NCBI RefSeq assembly: GCF_031458255.1
Contig: NZ_JAVDYC010000001.1
Coordinates: forward strand, 7,860,501 to 7,924,500
Length of the DNA: 64,000 nucleotides
Direction of reading: 5' to 3'
Origin: Catenuloplanes niger
GTDB taxonomy: Bacteria > Actinomycetota > Actinomycetes > Mycobacteriales > Micromonosporaceae
Part shown: one piece after another, positions 52,707 to 60,775 of the stretch
Layout: every line of letters begins with the position of its first letter
Numbering within the stretch: the stretch's first letter is position 1
Translations under genes and position numbers: made by a program
The notes under the pieces: generated by a model
Told to the model about the DNA's origin: nothing
What the model saw: the letters and a program-made list of their open reading frames with translations, nothing else
Database searches by the model: none

Positions 52707-52748
52707 CGCCGGTGCGGGCGGGTGGCTCGCGCCGGTGACGATGGCGGT

Positions 52749-53645
52749 ATGCGGAGCGACATCGAGGAGGCGTGCCGGCGGATCGGTGCGCACGTCCGGC
52801 GGGATTCCCGCTACGCGCACACCAGCCACCTACGGGTCCTGGCCGGCGGGGCGGTGGTCTGGGACGAGCACTTCGGCGGGCCGCGGGTGGCGGACGTCTT
52901 CTCGGTGACGAAGACGGTGGTCGCCACGGTCGCGGGCCTCGCGGCACGCGCCGGCCGGCTGCCCGACCTCGATTCCGCCGTGCGCGACGTGCTGCCCCCG
53001 GTCCCGGCCGGGCAGACCTGGCGCCACCTGCTGAGCATGACGCGCGGCGCGGCCACGACACCGCCCTGGGACGAGGACACCATCCGGGTGCTCCCCGGCG
53101 GGCAGGTCGCGGCCGCCGCGTCGGCGCCGCGGATCGACCGGCCGGGCCGGACCTTCCGGTACGACAACGCCGGCTACCACCTGCTGTCCGCCGCGCTCGG
53201 GGTCGTGCTGGGCCGGCCGGTCGCGGACTACGCGGCGGACGCGCTGTTCGGGCCGCTCGGGATCGAGGACGCGGTGTGGCCGGCGGACCCGGACGGCGTC
53301 AGTTTCGGATTCGCGCACCTGCGGCTGTCGGCGGTGTCGCTCGGGCGGCTCGGCGAGCTGTGGCGGAACGGGTCCATGACGGACCCGGCGTTCGCGGCCG
53401 CGATGGTCACGCCGCACTCCCCGGCCGCGCTCCCGGAGAACATGGGCTACGGCCTCGGCATCTGGGTCGGCGGGCGCGAGCTGCTCGCGTCCGGGTGGGC
53501 CGGTCAGCACGTCCTGATCCGTCCGGACCTGACCGTGGTGACCACCGGCGACCCGCGCTTCGACCCGGGACCGCCGCCCCGCGACGCGCTCCCGCCGGAC
53601 TGGCGGCCCGCGATCGGCCTGGTGCGCCGCTATCTGCCCCGGTGA
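52749..53645 (+). CDS. Serine hydrolase of the beta-lactamase/class C family
   Basis: The 298-residue protein has the SxxK nucleophile motif (DVFSVTKTVVATVAGL), a YDN tyrosine motif (FRYDNAGYHLLSAALG) and a C-terminal segment (GLGIWVGGRELLASGWAGQHVLIRPDL) around the third motif. No signal peptide is seen, so it is probably a cytosolic esterase or peptidase of the class C fold and not a true beta-lactamase. Start is ATG 52749. Confidence 0.88.
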   Translation: MRSDIEEACRRIGAHVRRDSRYAHTSHLRVLAGGAVVWDEHFGGPRVADVFSVTKTVVATVAGLAARAGRLPDLDSAVRDVLPPVPAGQTWRHLLSMTRGAATTPPWDEDTIRVLPGGQVAAAASAPRIDRPGRTFRYDNAGYHLLSAALGVVLGRPVADYAADALFGPLGIEDAVWPADPDGVSFGFAHLRLSAVSLGRLGELWRNGSMTDPAFAAAMVTPHSPAALPENMGYGLGIWVGGRELLASGWAGQHVLIRPDLTVVTTGDPRFDPGPPPRDALPPDWRPAIGLVRRYLPR

Positions 53646-53803
53646 CGCGGGCGCACGGGACCTGCCGCGGGCGCGCGGGGTGGTAGGAAGTGCGGGTGGC
53701 CGGCGAGACGCGAACCGGCCGAGCGAACGTCTTCCGGACCATGTCGAAAACGCGGCGGCGCCGTTCGACGTAGCGACAGGCACCCACCCGAGGAGAGATT
53801 CCG

Positions 53804-54370
53804 ATGCGCACCCTGATCATCACCGCGTTCGTGTCCCTGGACGGCGTCATGGAGGCGCCCGGCGGCGAGCCCGGCTACCGCAATTCGGGCTGGACGTTCA
53901 AGGGCGTCGAATTCGACCCGGCCGCGTACGAGATCAAGGGGCGTGAGCAGGACGAGGCCGGCGCGCTGCTGGTCGGCCGCCGGTCCTACGAGGCGTTCGC
54001 GCCGATCTGGCCGACCATGACCGAGGACTTCAAGGGCTACAACAGCATGCCGCGGTACGTCGTGAGCACCACGCTGGCCGCGCCGGACGACCGCTGGCCG
54101 GCGACCGTCCTCCGCTCGCTGGACGAGGTGGCCGCGCTGAAGGAGACCGAGGGCGGCCCGATCATCGTGCACGGCAGCGCCACGCTCGGCGCCGCGCTCG
54201 CCGACGCCGGCCTGGTCGACCGGTACCACCTGCTGGTCTTCCCGCTGCTGCTGGGCGCCGGCAAGCGCCTGTTCAGCACGGCCGACCGGGACCTGACGAA
54301 GCTGCGGATCGTCGAGCACGAGGTCTACGGCAACGGCGTCCAGAAGCAGGTCTTCGACGTGGTGCGCTGA
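53804..54370 (+). CDS. Dihydrofolate reductase-like (RibD C-terminal) protein
   Basis: The 188-residue protein has the DHFR/RibD-C pattern: LIITAFVSLDGVMEAPGGEPGYRN, AGALLVGRRSYEAFAPIWP, MPRYVVSTTLAAP, GGPIIVHGSATLGAALADAGLVDRYHLLVFPLLLGAGKRLF. This family of reductases is abundant in actinobacteria and its substrates are mostly unknown. ATG at 53804 follows a GAGGAGAG site. It converges with a dehydrogenase gene. Confidence 0.88.
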   Translation: MRTLIITAFVSLDGVMEAPGGEPGYRNSGWTFKGVEFDPAAYEIKGREQDEAGALLVGRRSYEAFAPIWPTMTEDFKGYNSMPRYVVSTTLAAPDDRWPATVLRSLDEVAALKETEGGPIIVHGSATLGAALADAGLVDRYHLLVFPLLLGAGKRLFSTADRDLTKLRIVEHEVYGNGVQKQVFDVVR

Positions 54371-54377
54371 CGTCAGC
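54366..54377. terminator. Small palindrome carrying both convergent stop codons
   Basis: GCTGACGTCAGC is a perfect 12-bp palindrome. The TGA of the plus gene and the TGA of the minus gene both lie within it. Its stem is short, so terminator function is uncertain. Confidence 0.35.
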
Positions 54378-55284
54378 CGGCGTGCACGGTCTCGCGGATG
54401 GCCGCGTCCAGGGACCGGCCGCTGGCCGGCTCGATGTAGAGGTCGCGCCGCGCCAGCCGGGCGAACTCCGCGATGTCCAGGCCGGTCTCCCGGCCCGTGA
54501 GCGTGGTGAGCGCGGCACCGATCGTGGCCGGCACGGTGACCGCGAGGCCCGGGAGCCGGCGCACCGGCCGGGCCCGGCCGGTCGCGGCGGCCATCCGGGC
54601 GAACAGCTCGCGCCAGGTCAGGTTCTCGTCCGCGACCGGCAGGTCCGCGCCGCTGCCCCGGTCGAGCGCGTCGGCCGCGGTCTCGGCGACGCTGCGCGCG
54701 GAGACCGCGGCGGTGCCGCCGTCCGGCGCGAACAGCGGCGCGCCGGACCGGGCCCAGCGCTCCCACGACCCGGACCAGTTCGGCAGGCGCCCGCCGCCGC
54801 TGCCGAGCACGAACGGCAGCTCGATCACCGCGACCGGCAGCCCCGGGCCGGCCGCCGCGCGTGACTCCGCGGCCTGCTCGACCCGGCTGCGGATGTAGAC
54901 GTGCCGTTCCGGCAGCCGCCAATCGGGGTGCAGCCGGTGGAAGTACGTGTAGTACGAGCCCATCAGCACGCCGCGGGTCAGCCCCTCCTCGCGGGCTGCG
55001 GTGAACAGCCGGACCAGCGGGTCGACCATGTTCGCCCGGAACGCCGGGTGGGCCGGCTTCGGCACCGGCCGCTGCTCGTCCGTCCGCGCCGCGTAGACCA
55101 CGCCGTCGTGCCCGCGCAGCAGCGCCCGCAGGTCCGCGACGGAGGCCGTCTCCGCGTCCAGCATGCGGTGCACGTCCGGCCTGGCGGTGCGCGCCACGGC
55201 CGTCACCTCGTGCCCGCGATCGGACAGCACGCTGACCACGTGCGCCCCGATGAGACCGCTTCCACCGACCACGACAACCTTCAT
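54373..55284 (-). CDS. NAD-dependent epimerase/dehydratase-like protein
   Basis: The 303-residue protein has the Rossmann start MKVVVVGGSGLIGAHVVSVLSDRGHEVTAVAR and continues with DLRALLRGHDGVVYAARTDEQ and GVLMGSYYTYFHR. I do not find a clear YxxxK pair, so this may be an atypical short-chain dehydrogenase/epimerase or isoflavone reductase-like protein. The ATG is at 55284; it is divergent from the nitroreductase gene. Confidence 0.78.
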   Translation of the reverse strand: MKVVVVGGSGLIGAHVVSVLSDRGHEVTAVARTARPDVHRMLDAETASVADLRALLRGHDGVVYAARTDEQRPVPKPAHPAFRANMVDPLVRLFTAAREEGLTRGVLMGSYYTYFHRLHPDWRLPERHVYIRSRVEQAAESRAAAGPGLPVAVIELPFVLGSGGGRLPNWSGSWERWARSGAPLFAPDGGTAAVSARSVAETAADALDRGSGADLPVADENLTWRELFARMAAATGRARPVRRLPGLAVTVPATIGAALTTLTGRETGLDIAEFARLARRDLYIEPASGRSLDAAIRETVHAG

Positions 55285-55366
55285 GGGCACATTGTCCGGA
55301 CCGGACGGGCGCGCCGCCACCCACGGCGGAACGGCTGGCCACCCCGCCGGGACCGCATGAATCATT

Positions 55367-55386
55367 AAAGGTCTTTCGGCCCTGAA
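55367..55386. promoter_or_regulatory. DosR-like box before the Acg-type nitroreductase
   Basis: The element AAAGGTCTTTCGGCCCTGAA (55367-55386) resembles the DosR palindrome: GG(A/T)C(T/C)TT in the left half and GGCCC in the right. It shares the TTCGGCCCTG block with the fourth box of the dosR-like promoter array. It lies 53 bases before the nitroreductase start. Confidence 0.6.
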
Positions 55387-55438
55387 TGGTGCCCGGCTCG
55401 CAGGTCAGAGTGGAGGGAACACGTTCAGGAGGTATGTC

Positions 55439-56443
55439 ATGGTCCGGATCCCGCTGGCGGAGGACGCCGCTGTCCGCACGGCACCGGACGGTTACCTGGC
55501 GGAGGACCTCGCCGCCGCGGTCACCGCGGCCGTGCGGGCGCCCTCGCAGCACAACACGCAGCCGTGGCGGTTCCGGTTGTCCGGCGGCGCGATCGAGATC
55601 AGGTCCGACCCGGCGCGGCGGCTGCCGATCGCGGACCCGACCGGCTGGGCGGTGCGGATCGCCTGCGGGGCCGCGCTGTGCAACGCGCGGCTGGCGCTGG
55701 CCGCGCGCGGGCGGCCGGCCGACGGCGTGATCCGGCCGGTGCCGGCGGAGGCGGACCTGGTGGCGCGGCTGGTCCCGGGCCCGCCCCGGCCGGCCACCCC
55801 GGCCGAGCTGGCGCTGCTCGCGGCCGTACCGAGGCGGCGCAGCACGCGCGCCCGGTTCTCGGCCCGCCCGGTGCCCGCGTCGATCCGGGCCCGGTTGCTG
55901 GACGCGGTGCGCTCCGAGGGCGGCTGGCTGGACCTGATCGTGGGCACGGCGGCCGTGACCGCGGTCGCGGAGATCGCGCACAGCGCGGACCGGGTGCTGC
56001 GGCGCAACGACGACTACCGCGCGGAGATCGAGGCGTGGACCCGCCCGGCGCCGTCGTTCGACGGCGTGCCGCCGGAGGCCGCGGGCCCCACGGCCGACCC
56101 GACGGACGTCCTGCCCCGGCGCGACTTCGGCGGCGCGGTGCCGGAGCGGCCCGGGACCCCGGAGCCGGAGCCGCTCGTCGCGGTGCTGGGTTCCCCGGCG
56201 GACACCGCGGCCGAGCAGATCGCGGCCGGCCGGGCGCTGCAGAAGCTGCTGCTCACGGTCACCGACGCCGGCCTGGCCGCGTCGATGGTGTCGCAGCCGA
56301 TCGAGGTGCCGGCCGCGCGTGAGCAGCTGCGGCTCGCGCTCGGCCGGTTCGGCCCGCCGCAGATGGTGGTCCGGATCGGCTACGCGGCCCCGGGCGCGGT
56401 CACGCCGCGCCGCGCCGCGGAAAGCGTGATCATCCCGGAGTAG
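55439..56443 (+). CDS. Acg-family FMN nitroreductase-like protein
   Basis: The 334-residue sequence matches the Acg/Rv3131 group: APSQHNTQPWRFRLSGGAIEIRSDPARRLPIADPTGWAVRIACGAALCNARLAL near the N-terminus, a helical middle, and VAVLGSPADTAAEQIAAGRALQKLLLTVTDAGLAASMVSQPIEVP near the C-terminus. In mycobacteria Acg (Rv2032) and its relatives Rv3131 and Rv3127 are core members of the DosR regulon; the exact activity is not settled and may involve flavin sequestration. The start follows AGGAGG. The DosR-like box upstream supports the same kind of control here. Confidence 0.9.
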   Translation: MVRIPLAEDAAVRTAPDGYLAEDLAAAVTAAVRAPSQHNTQPWRFRLSGGAIEIRSDPARRLPIADPTGWAVRIACGAALCNARLALAARGRPADGVIRPVPAEADLVARLVPGPPRPATPAELALLAAVPRRRSTRARFSARPVPASIRARLLDAVRSEGGWLDLIVGTAAVTAVAEIAHSADRVLRRNDDYRAEIEAWTRPAPSFDGVPPEAAGPTADPTDVLPRRDFGGAVPERPGTPEPEPLVAVLGSPADTAAEQIAAGRALQKLLLTVTDAGLAASMVSQPIEVPAAREQLRLALGRFGPPQMVVRIGYAAPGAVTPRRAAESVIIPE

Positions 56444-56508
56444 GACGGGCCGCGTTCGCGCGTGTCGGGGCTGGGCGGACGGGGTGACGGCAGGGCAGTG
56501 TAGGCCCC

Positions 56509-57288
56509 ATGCGGCTCGCTACCTGGAACGTCAACTCCGTGAAGGCCCGCCTCCCGAGGCTGCTCGACTGGCTGGAGACCCGGCAGCCGGACGTGCTCTG
56601 CCTGCAGGAGCTCAAGGTTTCGGCCGCGCAGTTCCCGGCCGCGGAGGTGCGCGCGCTCGGCTACGACGCGGCCGTGCACGGCGACGGCCGGTGGAACGGC
56701 GTGGCGGTGCTGTCCCGCGTCGGCCTGGCCGACGTGCGCACCGGCTTCGACGGTGACCCGGGCTTCCCGGACGAGGTCACGCGGGAGACCCGTGCGGTGT
56801 CCGCCACCTGCGGCGGCCTGCGCGTATGGTCGATCTACGTGCCGAACGGGCGGACGCCGGACGATCCGCACTATAATTACAAGCTGCTCTGGCTCGCCCG
56901 CCTGACAGAGGCGCTGGAGCGCGAGCCGACGCCGCTCGCCGTGTGCGGGGACTTCAACGTCGCCCCGACCGACGACGACGTGTGGGACCCCGCGGTCTTC
57001 GTCGGCTCCACCCACGTGACAAAGCCGGAACGGGACGCGTTGACCACTCTCCGTGAGCGGCGCGGGTTGCACGACATCGTGCCACGGCCGCTGAAGGGAG
57101 ATCGTCCGTTCACCTACTGGGACTACCGCGCCGGTATGTTCCACCAGAACAAAGGCATGCGGATCGACCTGGTCTACGCGACCGATCCGGTGCCGTCGCG
57201 GGTGACCGATGCTTACGTCGACCGCGAGGCGCGCAAGGGAAAGGGTCCGTCGGACCACGCGCCGATCGTGGTCGACATCGATCTGTGA
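56509..57288 (+). CDS. xth: Exodeoxyribonuclease III / AP endonuclease
   Basis: The 259-residue protein is a complete exonuclease III: MRLATWNVNSVKARL, CLQELKVSAAQFP (metal Glu), RVWSIYVPNGR, LAVCGDFNVAPTDDD (catalytic Asp/Asn) and GMRIDLVYATDPV ending in KGPSDHAPIVVDIDL (Asp-His). It repairs abasic sites and 3' blocks in DNA. It starts at ATG 56509. It is followed at short distance by the PAS-PP2C operon, from which a 7-bp hairpin and a promoter separate it. Confidence 0.94.
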   Translation: MRLATWNVNSVKARLPRLLDWLETRQPDVLCLQELKVSAAQFPAAEVRALGYDAAVHGDGRWNGVAVLSRVGLADVRTGFDGDPGFPDEVTRETRAVSATCGGLRVWSIYVPNGRTPDDPHYNYKLLWLARLTEALEREPTPLAVCGDFNVAPTDDDVWDPAVFVGSTHVTKPERDALTTLRERRGLHDIVPRPLKGDRPFTYWDYRAGMFHQNKGMRIDLVYATDPVPSRVTDAYVDREARKGKGPSDHAPIVVDIDL

Positions 57289-57292
57289 CCGG

Positions 57293-57360
57293 TTACGGTG
57301 AAAACTGTCACCGTCAGATGCAACAGTTGCTGCCAAGCAAGTAGGGCGTAGGCTGGCTGT
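57293..57360 (+). promoter_or_regulatory. Candidate promoter and palindromes of the PP2C-B12-STAS operon
   Basis: ACGGTGA/TCACCGT (57295-57301 with 57308-57314) is a hairpin or operator past the xth stop. GCAAC-A-GTTGC (57320-57330) is a perfect palindrome that overlaps a -35-like TTGCTG (57327-57332). TAGGCT (57349-57354) follows after 16 bases and is a good actinobacterial -10. The start codon is 58 bases further on. The palindrome over the -35 would suit a repressor. Confidence 0.45.
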
Positions 57361-57411
57361 TGACCGCGCTGAACGACTCAAAACCGACACCCGGAACCGG
57401 AGGAGATTGCC

Positions 57412-59022
57412 GTGACGGGGATACGGAACGTCAGCACGCCACCGCCCACTCATCTATTGCACGCCGTCCTCGACGCCACCGCCGAGGCGGTGCTGCTCTG
57501 CGACGGCCAGGGCGCGGTCCTGCACGCGAACGCCGCCGCCCACCGCCTGCTGCCCGGCCTGCTCACCATCCGGGAGATCACCGACGACCCGGACTCGTTC
57601 GACCGGGAACTGCACGGGCGCCCGCTGCGGGGCCGCCGCCAGCCGGTCGACGACGCGCACGACGTCTGGACCGTGCACGACTGCACGGACGAGGCGACCC
57701 GGGTGGCCGCGATCGCGGAGGAGCGCGAACGCACCGCCTTCCTGGTCGAGGCGAGCCGCCGGCTCTCCGCCTCGCTGCACCGGGGCCGCTGCGTGCGCAC
57801 CACGGTCGAGCTGGCCGCCGCGCACCTGGCGGACGCGGCCGTGGTCGTGCTGCCCCCGTCCCGGCACCGGGTCGAGTGGGTGCGCGCGGTCACCGGCAGC
57901 CGCTTCGAGAGCGGCGTGATGAAGGAACGCGACGCCGAGAGCGTCCCCGGCCTGGCCGAGGCGCTCGCCGGTTTCCCGCCGGTGCCGAGCCGCTGGCTGG
58001 ACCAGACCCAGGTGCCGGCGTCGCTGCTGCCGCCCGGGTTCGGCGAGATCGGCGCGCTGCTGGTCACGCCGCTGCCCGGCAACGGTGTGCCGGCCGGCGC
58101 GCTGATCCTGGCCCGGCGCGCACCCGGCGTCTTCTCCGAGTCCGAGGAACTGCAGGCCCGCATCTTCGCGGCCCGCGCCGGCGGTGCGATCTCCGCGGCC
58201 GTGCTCTACCAGGAGCAGGTGGAGACGACCGCGATCCTGCAGGCCGACCTGCTCCCGCCGGAGCTGCCGCACATCGACGGGCTGGAACTGGCCGGGGCGT
58301 ACCGGCCGGCCAAGGAGGCGTCCCGGATCGGCGGCGACTTCTACGACGCGTACCCGCGCACGGCCTCGCTGGCCCCGTCCGGCACGGACGCGGAGACCAT
58401 GATCGTGCTCGGTGACGTGGTCGGCAAGGGGCCGAAGGCGGCCGTGCTGGCCGGCAAGGTCCGCCAGACGCTGCGCGCGCTGCGCCTGCTGGAGGGCCGC
58501 CCCGAACCGCTGCTGCGGGTGCTCAACCAGGCGTTGATAGACCCGCGCGACCGCACCCGGTTCGTCACCATGGTGCTGGCCTCGATGGTCCGCGACGGCG
58601 ACGGCTGGCGGGTCTCGGCCGCGTCCGGCGGGCACCCGCCACCGCTGGTCCTGCGCGCGCGGGGCGGCATCGAGGCGGTCCCGGCCAGGGGCACGCTGAT
58701 CGGCGTCACCGGCCCGATCCGGGTGGAGACCGCGACGGTCCGGCTCGCCCCCGGCGACCTGCTGCTGCTCTACAGCGACGGCCTGTTCGAGGCGCGCGGC
58801 GGCGTCGGCGGCCGGGAGGCCTACGGTGAGGACCGCCTCGCCGACTCGCTCGCCAGCTGCCGGGACATGCCCGCCGCCGCGGTCGTGGAACGGCTGGAAC
58901 AACTCGTCTCCGACTGGATCAACGGCGCCGGGCACGACGACATCGCGATGCTGGCCGTGCGCGTACCCCCGCGCGTTCCCGAGAACGGGTTCCACCCGGT
59001 GAACCTCCGGCGGGTCCGATGA
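57412..59022 (+). CDS. PAS-GAF-PP2C (SpoIIE-type) protein phosphatase
   Basis: The 536-residue protein has an N-terminal PAS-like domain (about 15-115), a GAF-like domain (about 120-280) and a SpoIIE/RsbU-type PP2C phosphatase (about 290-525). All metal-site segments are present: SRIGGDFYDAYP, VLGDVVGKGPKAAVL, LLLLYSDGLFEARGG and GAGHDDIAMLAV. Such enzymes dephosphorylate STAS anti-sigma-factor antagonists and so release sigma factors. GTG 57412 follows GGAGGAG. Its stop overlaps the next gene by four bases, and that gene overlaps a STAS gene by four, so phosphatase, B12 sensor and likely substrate are made together. Confidence 0.93.
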   Translation: MTGIRNVSTPPPTHLLHAVLDATAEAVLLCDGQGAVLHANAAAHRLLPGLLTIREITDDPDSFDRELHGRPLRGRRQPVDDAHDVWTVHDCTDEATRVAAIAEERERTAFLVEASRRLSASLHRGRCVRTTVELAAAHLADAAVVVLPPSRHRVEWVRAVTGSRFESGVMKERDAESVPGLAEALAGFPPVPSRWLDQTQVPASLLPPGFGEIGALLVTPLPGNGVPAGALILARRAPGVFSESEELQARIFAARAGGAISAAVLYQEQVETTAILQADLLPPELPHIDGLELAGAYRPAKEASRIGGDFYDAYPRTASLAPSGTDAETMIVLGDVVGKGPKAAVLAGKVRQTLRALRLLEGRPEPLLRVLNQALIDPRDRTRFVTMVLASMVRDGDGWRVSAASGGHPPPLVLRARGGIEAVPARGTLIGVTGPIRVETATVRLAPGDLLLLYSDGLFEARGGVGGREAYGEDRLADSLASCRDMPAAAVVERLEQLVSDWINGAGHDDIAMLAVRVPPRVPENGFHPVNLRRVR

Positions 59023-60086
59023 CGACGATCACACCGATCCTTCCCGGCGTCGACGAGCAGTACCTCGAGCTCATCGGCGCCGGTGACGAATGGGGCGCGA
59101 CCGACCTGGTGCTCTCGCTCTGGGAGAACGGCGCCGACCCCGAGCAGCTGCTGCTCGGCCTGATCGCGCCCGCCCAGGTGCGCGTCGGTGAGCTCTGGGC
59201 CGCGAACGAGTGGTCGGTCGCGCGCGAGCACGGCGCCACCGCCACCAGCGAACGCGCGATCGCCGCGCTCGTCGCCCGCGCCGCGCCCCGGCCCACGCTC
59301 GGCCGGATAACCGTCGCCTGCACGGACGGCGAATGGCACGCGCTACCGCCCCGGCTGCTCGGCGAGGTGCTGCGGCTGCGCGGCTGGCGGGTCGACTTCC
59401 TCGGCGCGAACGTGCCCGGTCCGCACCTGGTCACCCACCTGCACCAGACCGGCCCGGACGTGGTCGCGCTCAGCTGCGCGCTGCCGACCCGGCTGCCCCG
59501 CGCCCACGCCACGCTCACCGCGTGCCAGGCCGTCGGCGTACCGGTGCTGGCCGGCGGCCGTGGCTTCGGTGTGGACGGCCGGCACGCCCGCCTGCTCGGC
59601 GCGGACGGCTGGGCCGCGACCGCCACCGAGGCCGCGGACATCCTCGACGCCGGCTGGAACCCGCCGGCCCGCGCCCCGCACGACGACCTGGCCCACCTCG
59701 CGGACGAGGAGTACACCCAGCTCGTCCGGCAGCGCCACAAGATAATCGTCGGCGTGCTGGACCGGCTCCGCGACGCGTACCCGCCGATGCGCGCCTACGA
59801 CGCCCGCCAGGCCGACGCGACCGCCGAGGACGTCACGCACATCGTCGACTTCCTGGCCGCCGCGCTCTACGTCGACGACGCCGCCGTCTTCACCGACTTC
59901 CTCAGCTGGACCGCCGCGGTGCTGGCCGCCCGCGGCGTCCCCCCAGCGGCACTGACGGTCTGCCTCGACCTGCTCAACGCCGACCTCCGCGACTTCCCCC
60001 GCGCGGGGGAACTGTTGAAACTGGGTTTAGCGGAACTGGCCCCGGGTAAGTCTCCGGGCCAGGACAGCACAAGGCCGGAGCGATGA
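59019..60086 (+). CDS. Stand-alone B12-binding sensor with CarH-type light motif
   Basis: The 355-residue protein has a helical B12-binding N-terminal domain (about 10-90) and a Rossmann B12 domain (about 94-215). It carries the W-x9-EH motif of CarH/LitR photoreceptors (Trp60, Glu70, His71 in LWAANEWSVAREHGA) and a candidate lower-ligand His107 in DGEWHALP; the 36-residue gap from His71 to His107 nearly equals the 35 of Thermus CarH (His142 to His177). CarH uses adenosylcobalamin to sense light. No MerR DNA-binding domain is present. A helical C-terminal domain (about 225-340, HIVDFLAAALYVDDAAVFTDFLSW) is of unknown type. Light response is inferred; the gene overlaps neighbours on both sides. 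Confidence 0.87.
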   Translation: MTTITPILPGVDEQYLELIGAGDEWGATDLVLSLWENGADPEQLLLGLIAPAQVRVGELWAANEWSVAREHGATATSERAIAALVARAAPRPTLGRITVACTDGEWHALPPRLLGEVLRLRGWRVDFLGANVPGPHLVTHLHQTGPDVVALSCALPTRLPRAHATLTACQAVGVPVLAGGRGFGVDGRHARLLGADGWAATATEAADILDAGWNPPARAPHDDLAHLADEEYTQLVRQRHKIIVGVLDRLRDAYPPMRAYDARQADATAEDVTHIVDFLAAALYVDDAAVFTDFLSWTAAVLAARGVPPAALTVCLDLLNADLRDFPRAGELLKLGLAELAPGKSPGQDSTRPER

Positions 60087-60439
60087 TCGACGATTCCCCG
60101 TTACGCATCCACACCAGTCACCCCGACAAGGCGACAGTAGTCCTGTCGCTCTTCGGCGACCTCGACTTCGACACCGCCGAAGAGCTCGTCGACCAGGCCA
60201 CCCGCGCCCTCACCCCCGCCATCCGCGCCATCTGCCTCGACCTCTCCGGCCTCTACATCTGCGACTCCTCCGGCCTGAGCGCGCTGATCCACATCAGCCA
60301 GGACGCCCGCGGCACCGGCGCCACCTTCACGATGACCGGCATCACCGCCCAGCTCCGCCGGATCCTCGAGGTCACCGGCCTGGACACGGTGCTGGGCACC
60401 GCGGCGCACGACGACGACCGCGCGGGGGCGCATTCCTGA
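60083..60439 (+). CDS. STAS-domain anti-sigma factor antagonist
   Basis: A 118-residue STAS protein: ATVVLSLFGDLDFDTAEELVDQATRAL and the switch region ICLDLSGLYICDSSGLSALIHISQDARG, with the Ser-Ser pair where anti-sigma kinases phosphorylate. It is the third gene of the coupled operon and the most probable substrate of the PP2C enzyme encoded at 57412-59022. The anti-sigma kinase and sigma factor are not in the window. Confidence 0.9.
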   Translation: MIDDSPLRIHTSHPDKATVVLSLFGDLDFDTAEELVDQATRALTPAIRAICLDLSGLYICDSSGLSALIHISQDARGTGATFTMTGITAQLRRILEVTGLDTVLGTAAHDDDRAGAHS

Positions 60440-60775
60440 GGCATCCATCTACCCCGCCGCCTCACCTCACCCTCCGCATGCTCCCGCGGGCACCGCTCGG
60501 CCGTTGGCCGGCCTCCCTGTCAGAACCGAGGCCGCACGACCGACCCCACCGCCCTCTCCCCGTCCGCCGCGCCGATCCACGGCCTCCGGCGGGCCGCGGG
60601 TTCCGCCGGACTGCGGGTTGCGCGCGAATCCCTGAACCATCGGCGATCCGCACCCGGACAAGGCCACGAACGCCCATTCGCCCGTTCCGCTATATGGCGA
60701 AATTTCGGATAGGGGAGTGGGCGTCTCGCTTTTGCCGGTGCCGACCGGGTGGCTTCGTTCGCGCATTCTCGTCGG
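60440..60775. other. Intergenic region with the second dispersed-repeat copy
   Basis: A 336-bp convergent interval without a gene. It contains copy B of the 66-bp repeat and, further right (60685-60720), an AT-richer segment with a palindromic CGAAATTTCG. Nothing else is recognised. Confidence 0.55.
60471..60536 (-). repeat. Dispersed 66-bp intergenic repeat, copy B
   Basis: Inverted relative to copy A at 49066-49131, with about 59 of 66 bases shared. The differences cluster in one six-base block and three single positions. It starts 31 bases after the STAS stop. Confidence 0.8.

Noticed and set aside
52749-53645. Beta-lactamase resistance gene
   Set aside because: SxxK and Tyr motifs are present, but no signal peptide is seen and the layout is that of the broad serine hydrolase family, so a resistance role is not supported.
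57289-57411. Cobalamin riboswitch before the B12-sensor operon
   Set aside because: The leader is only about 120 bases and shows no B12-box-like sequence; the palindromes there are too short and simple.
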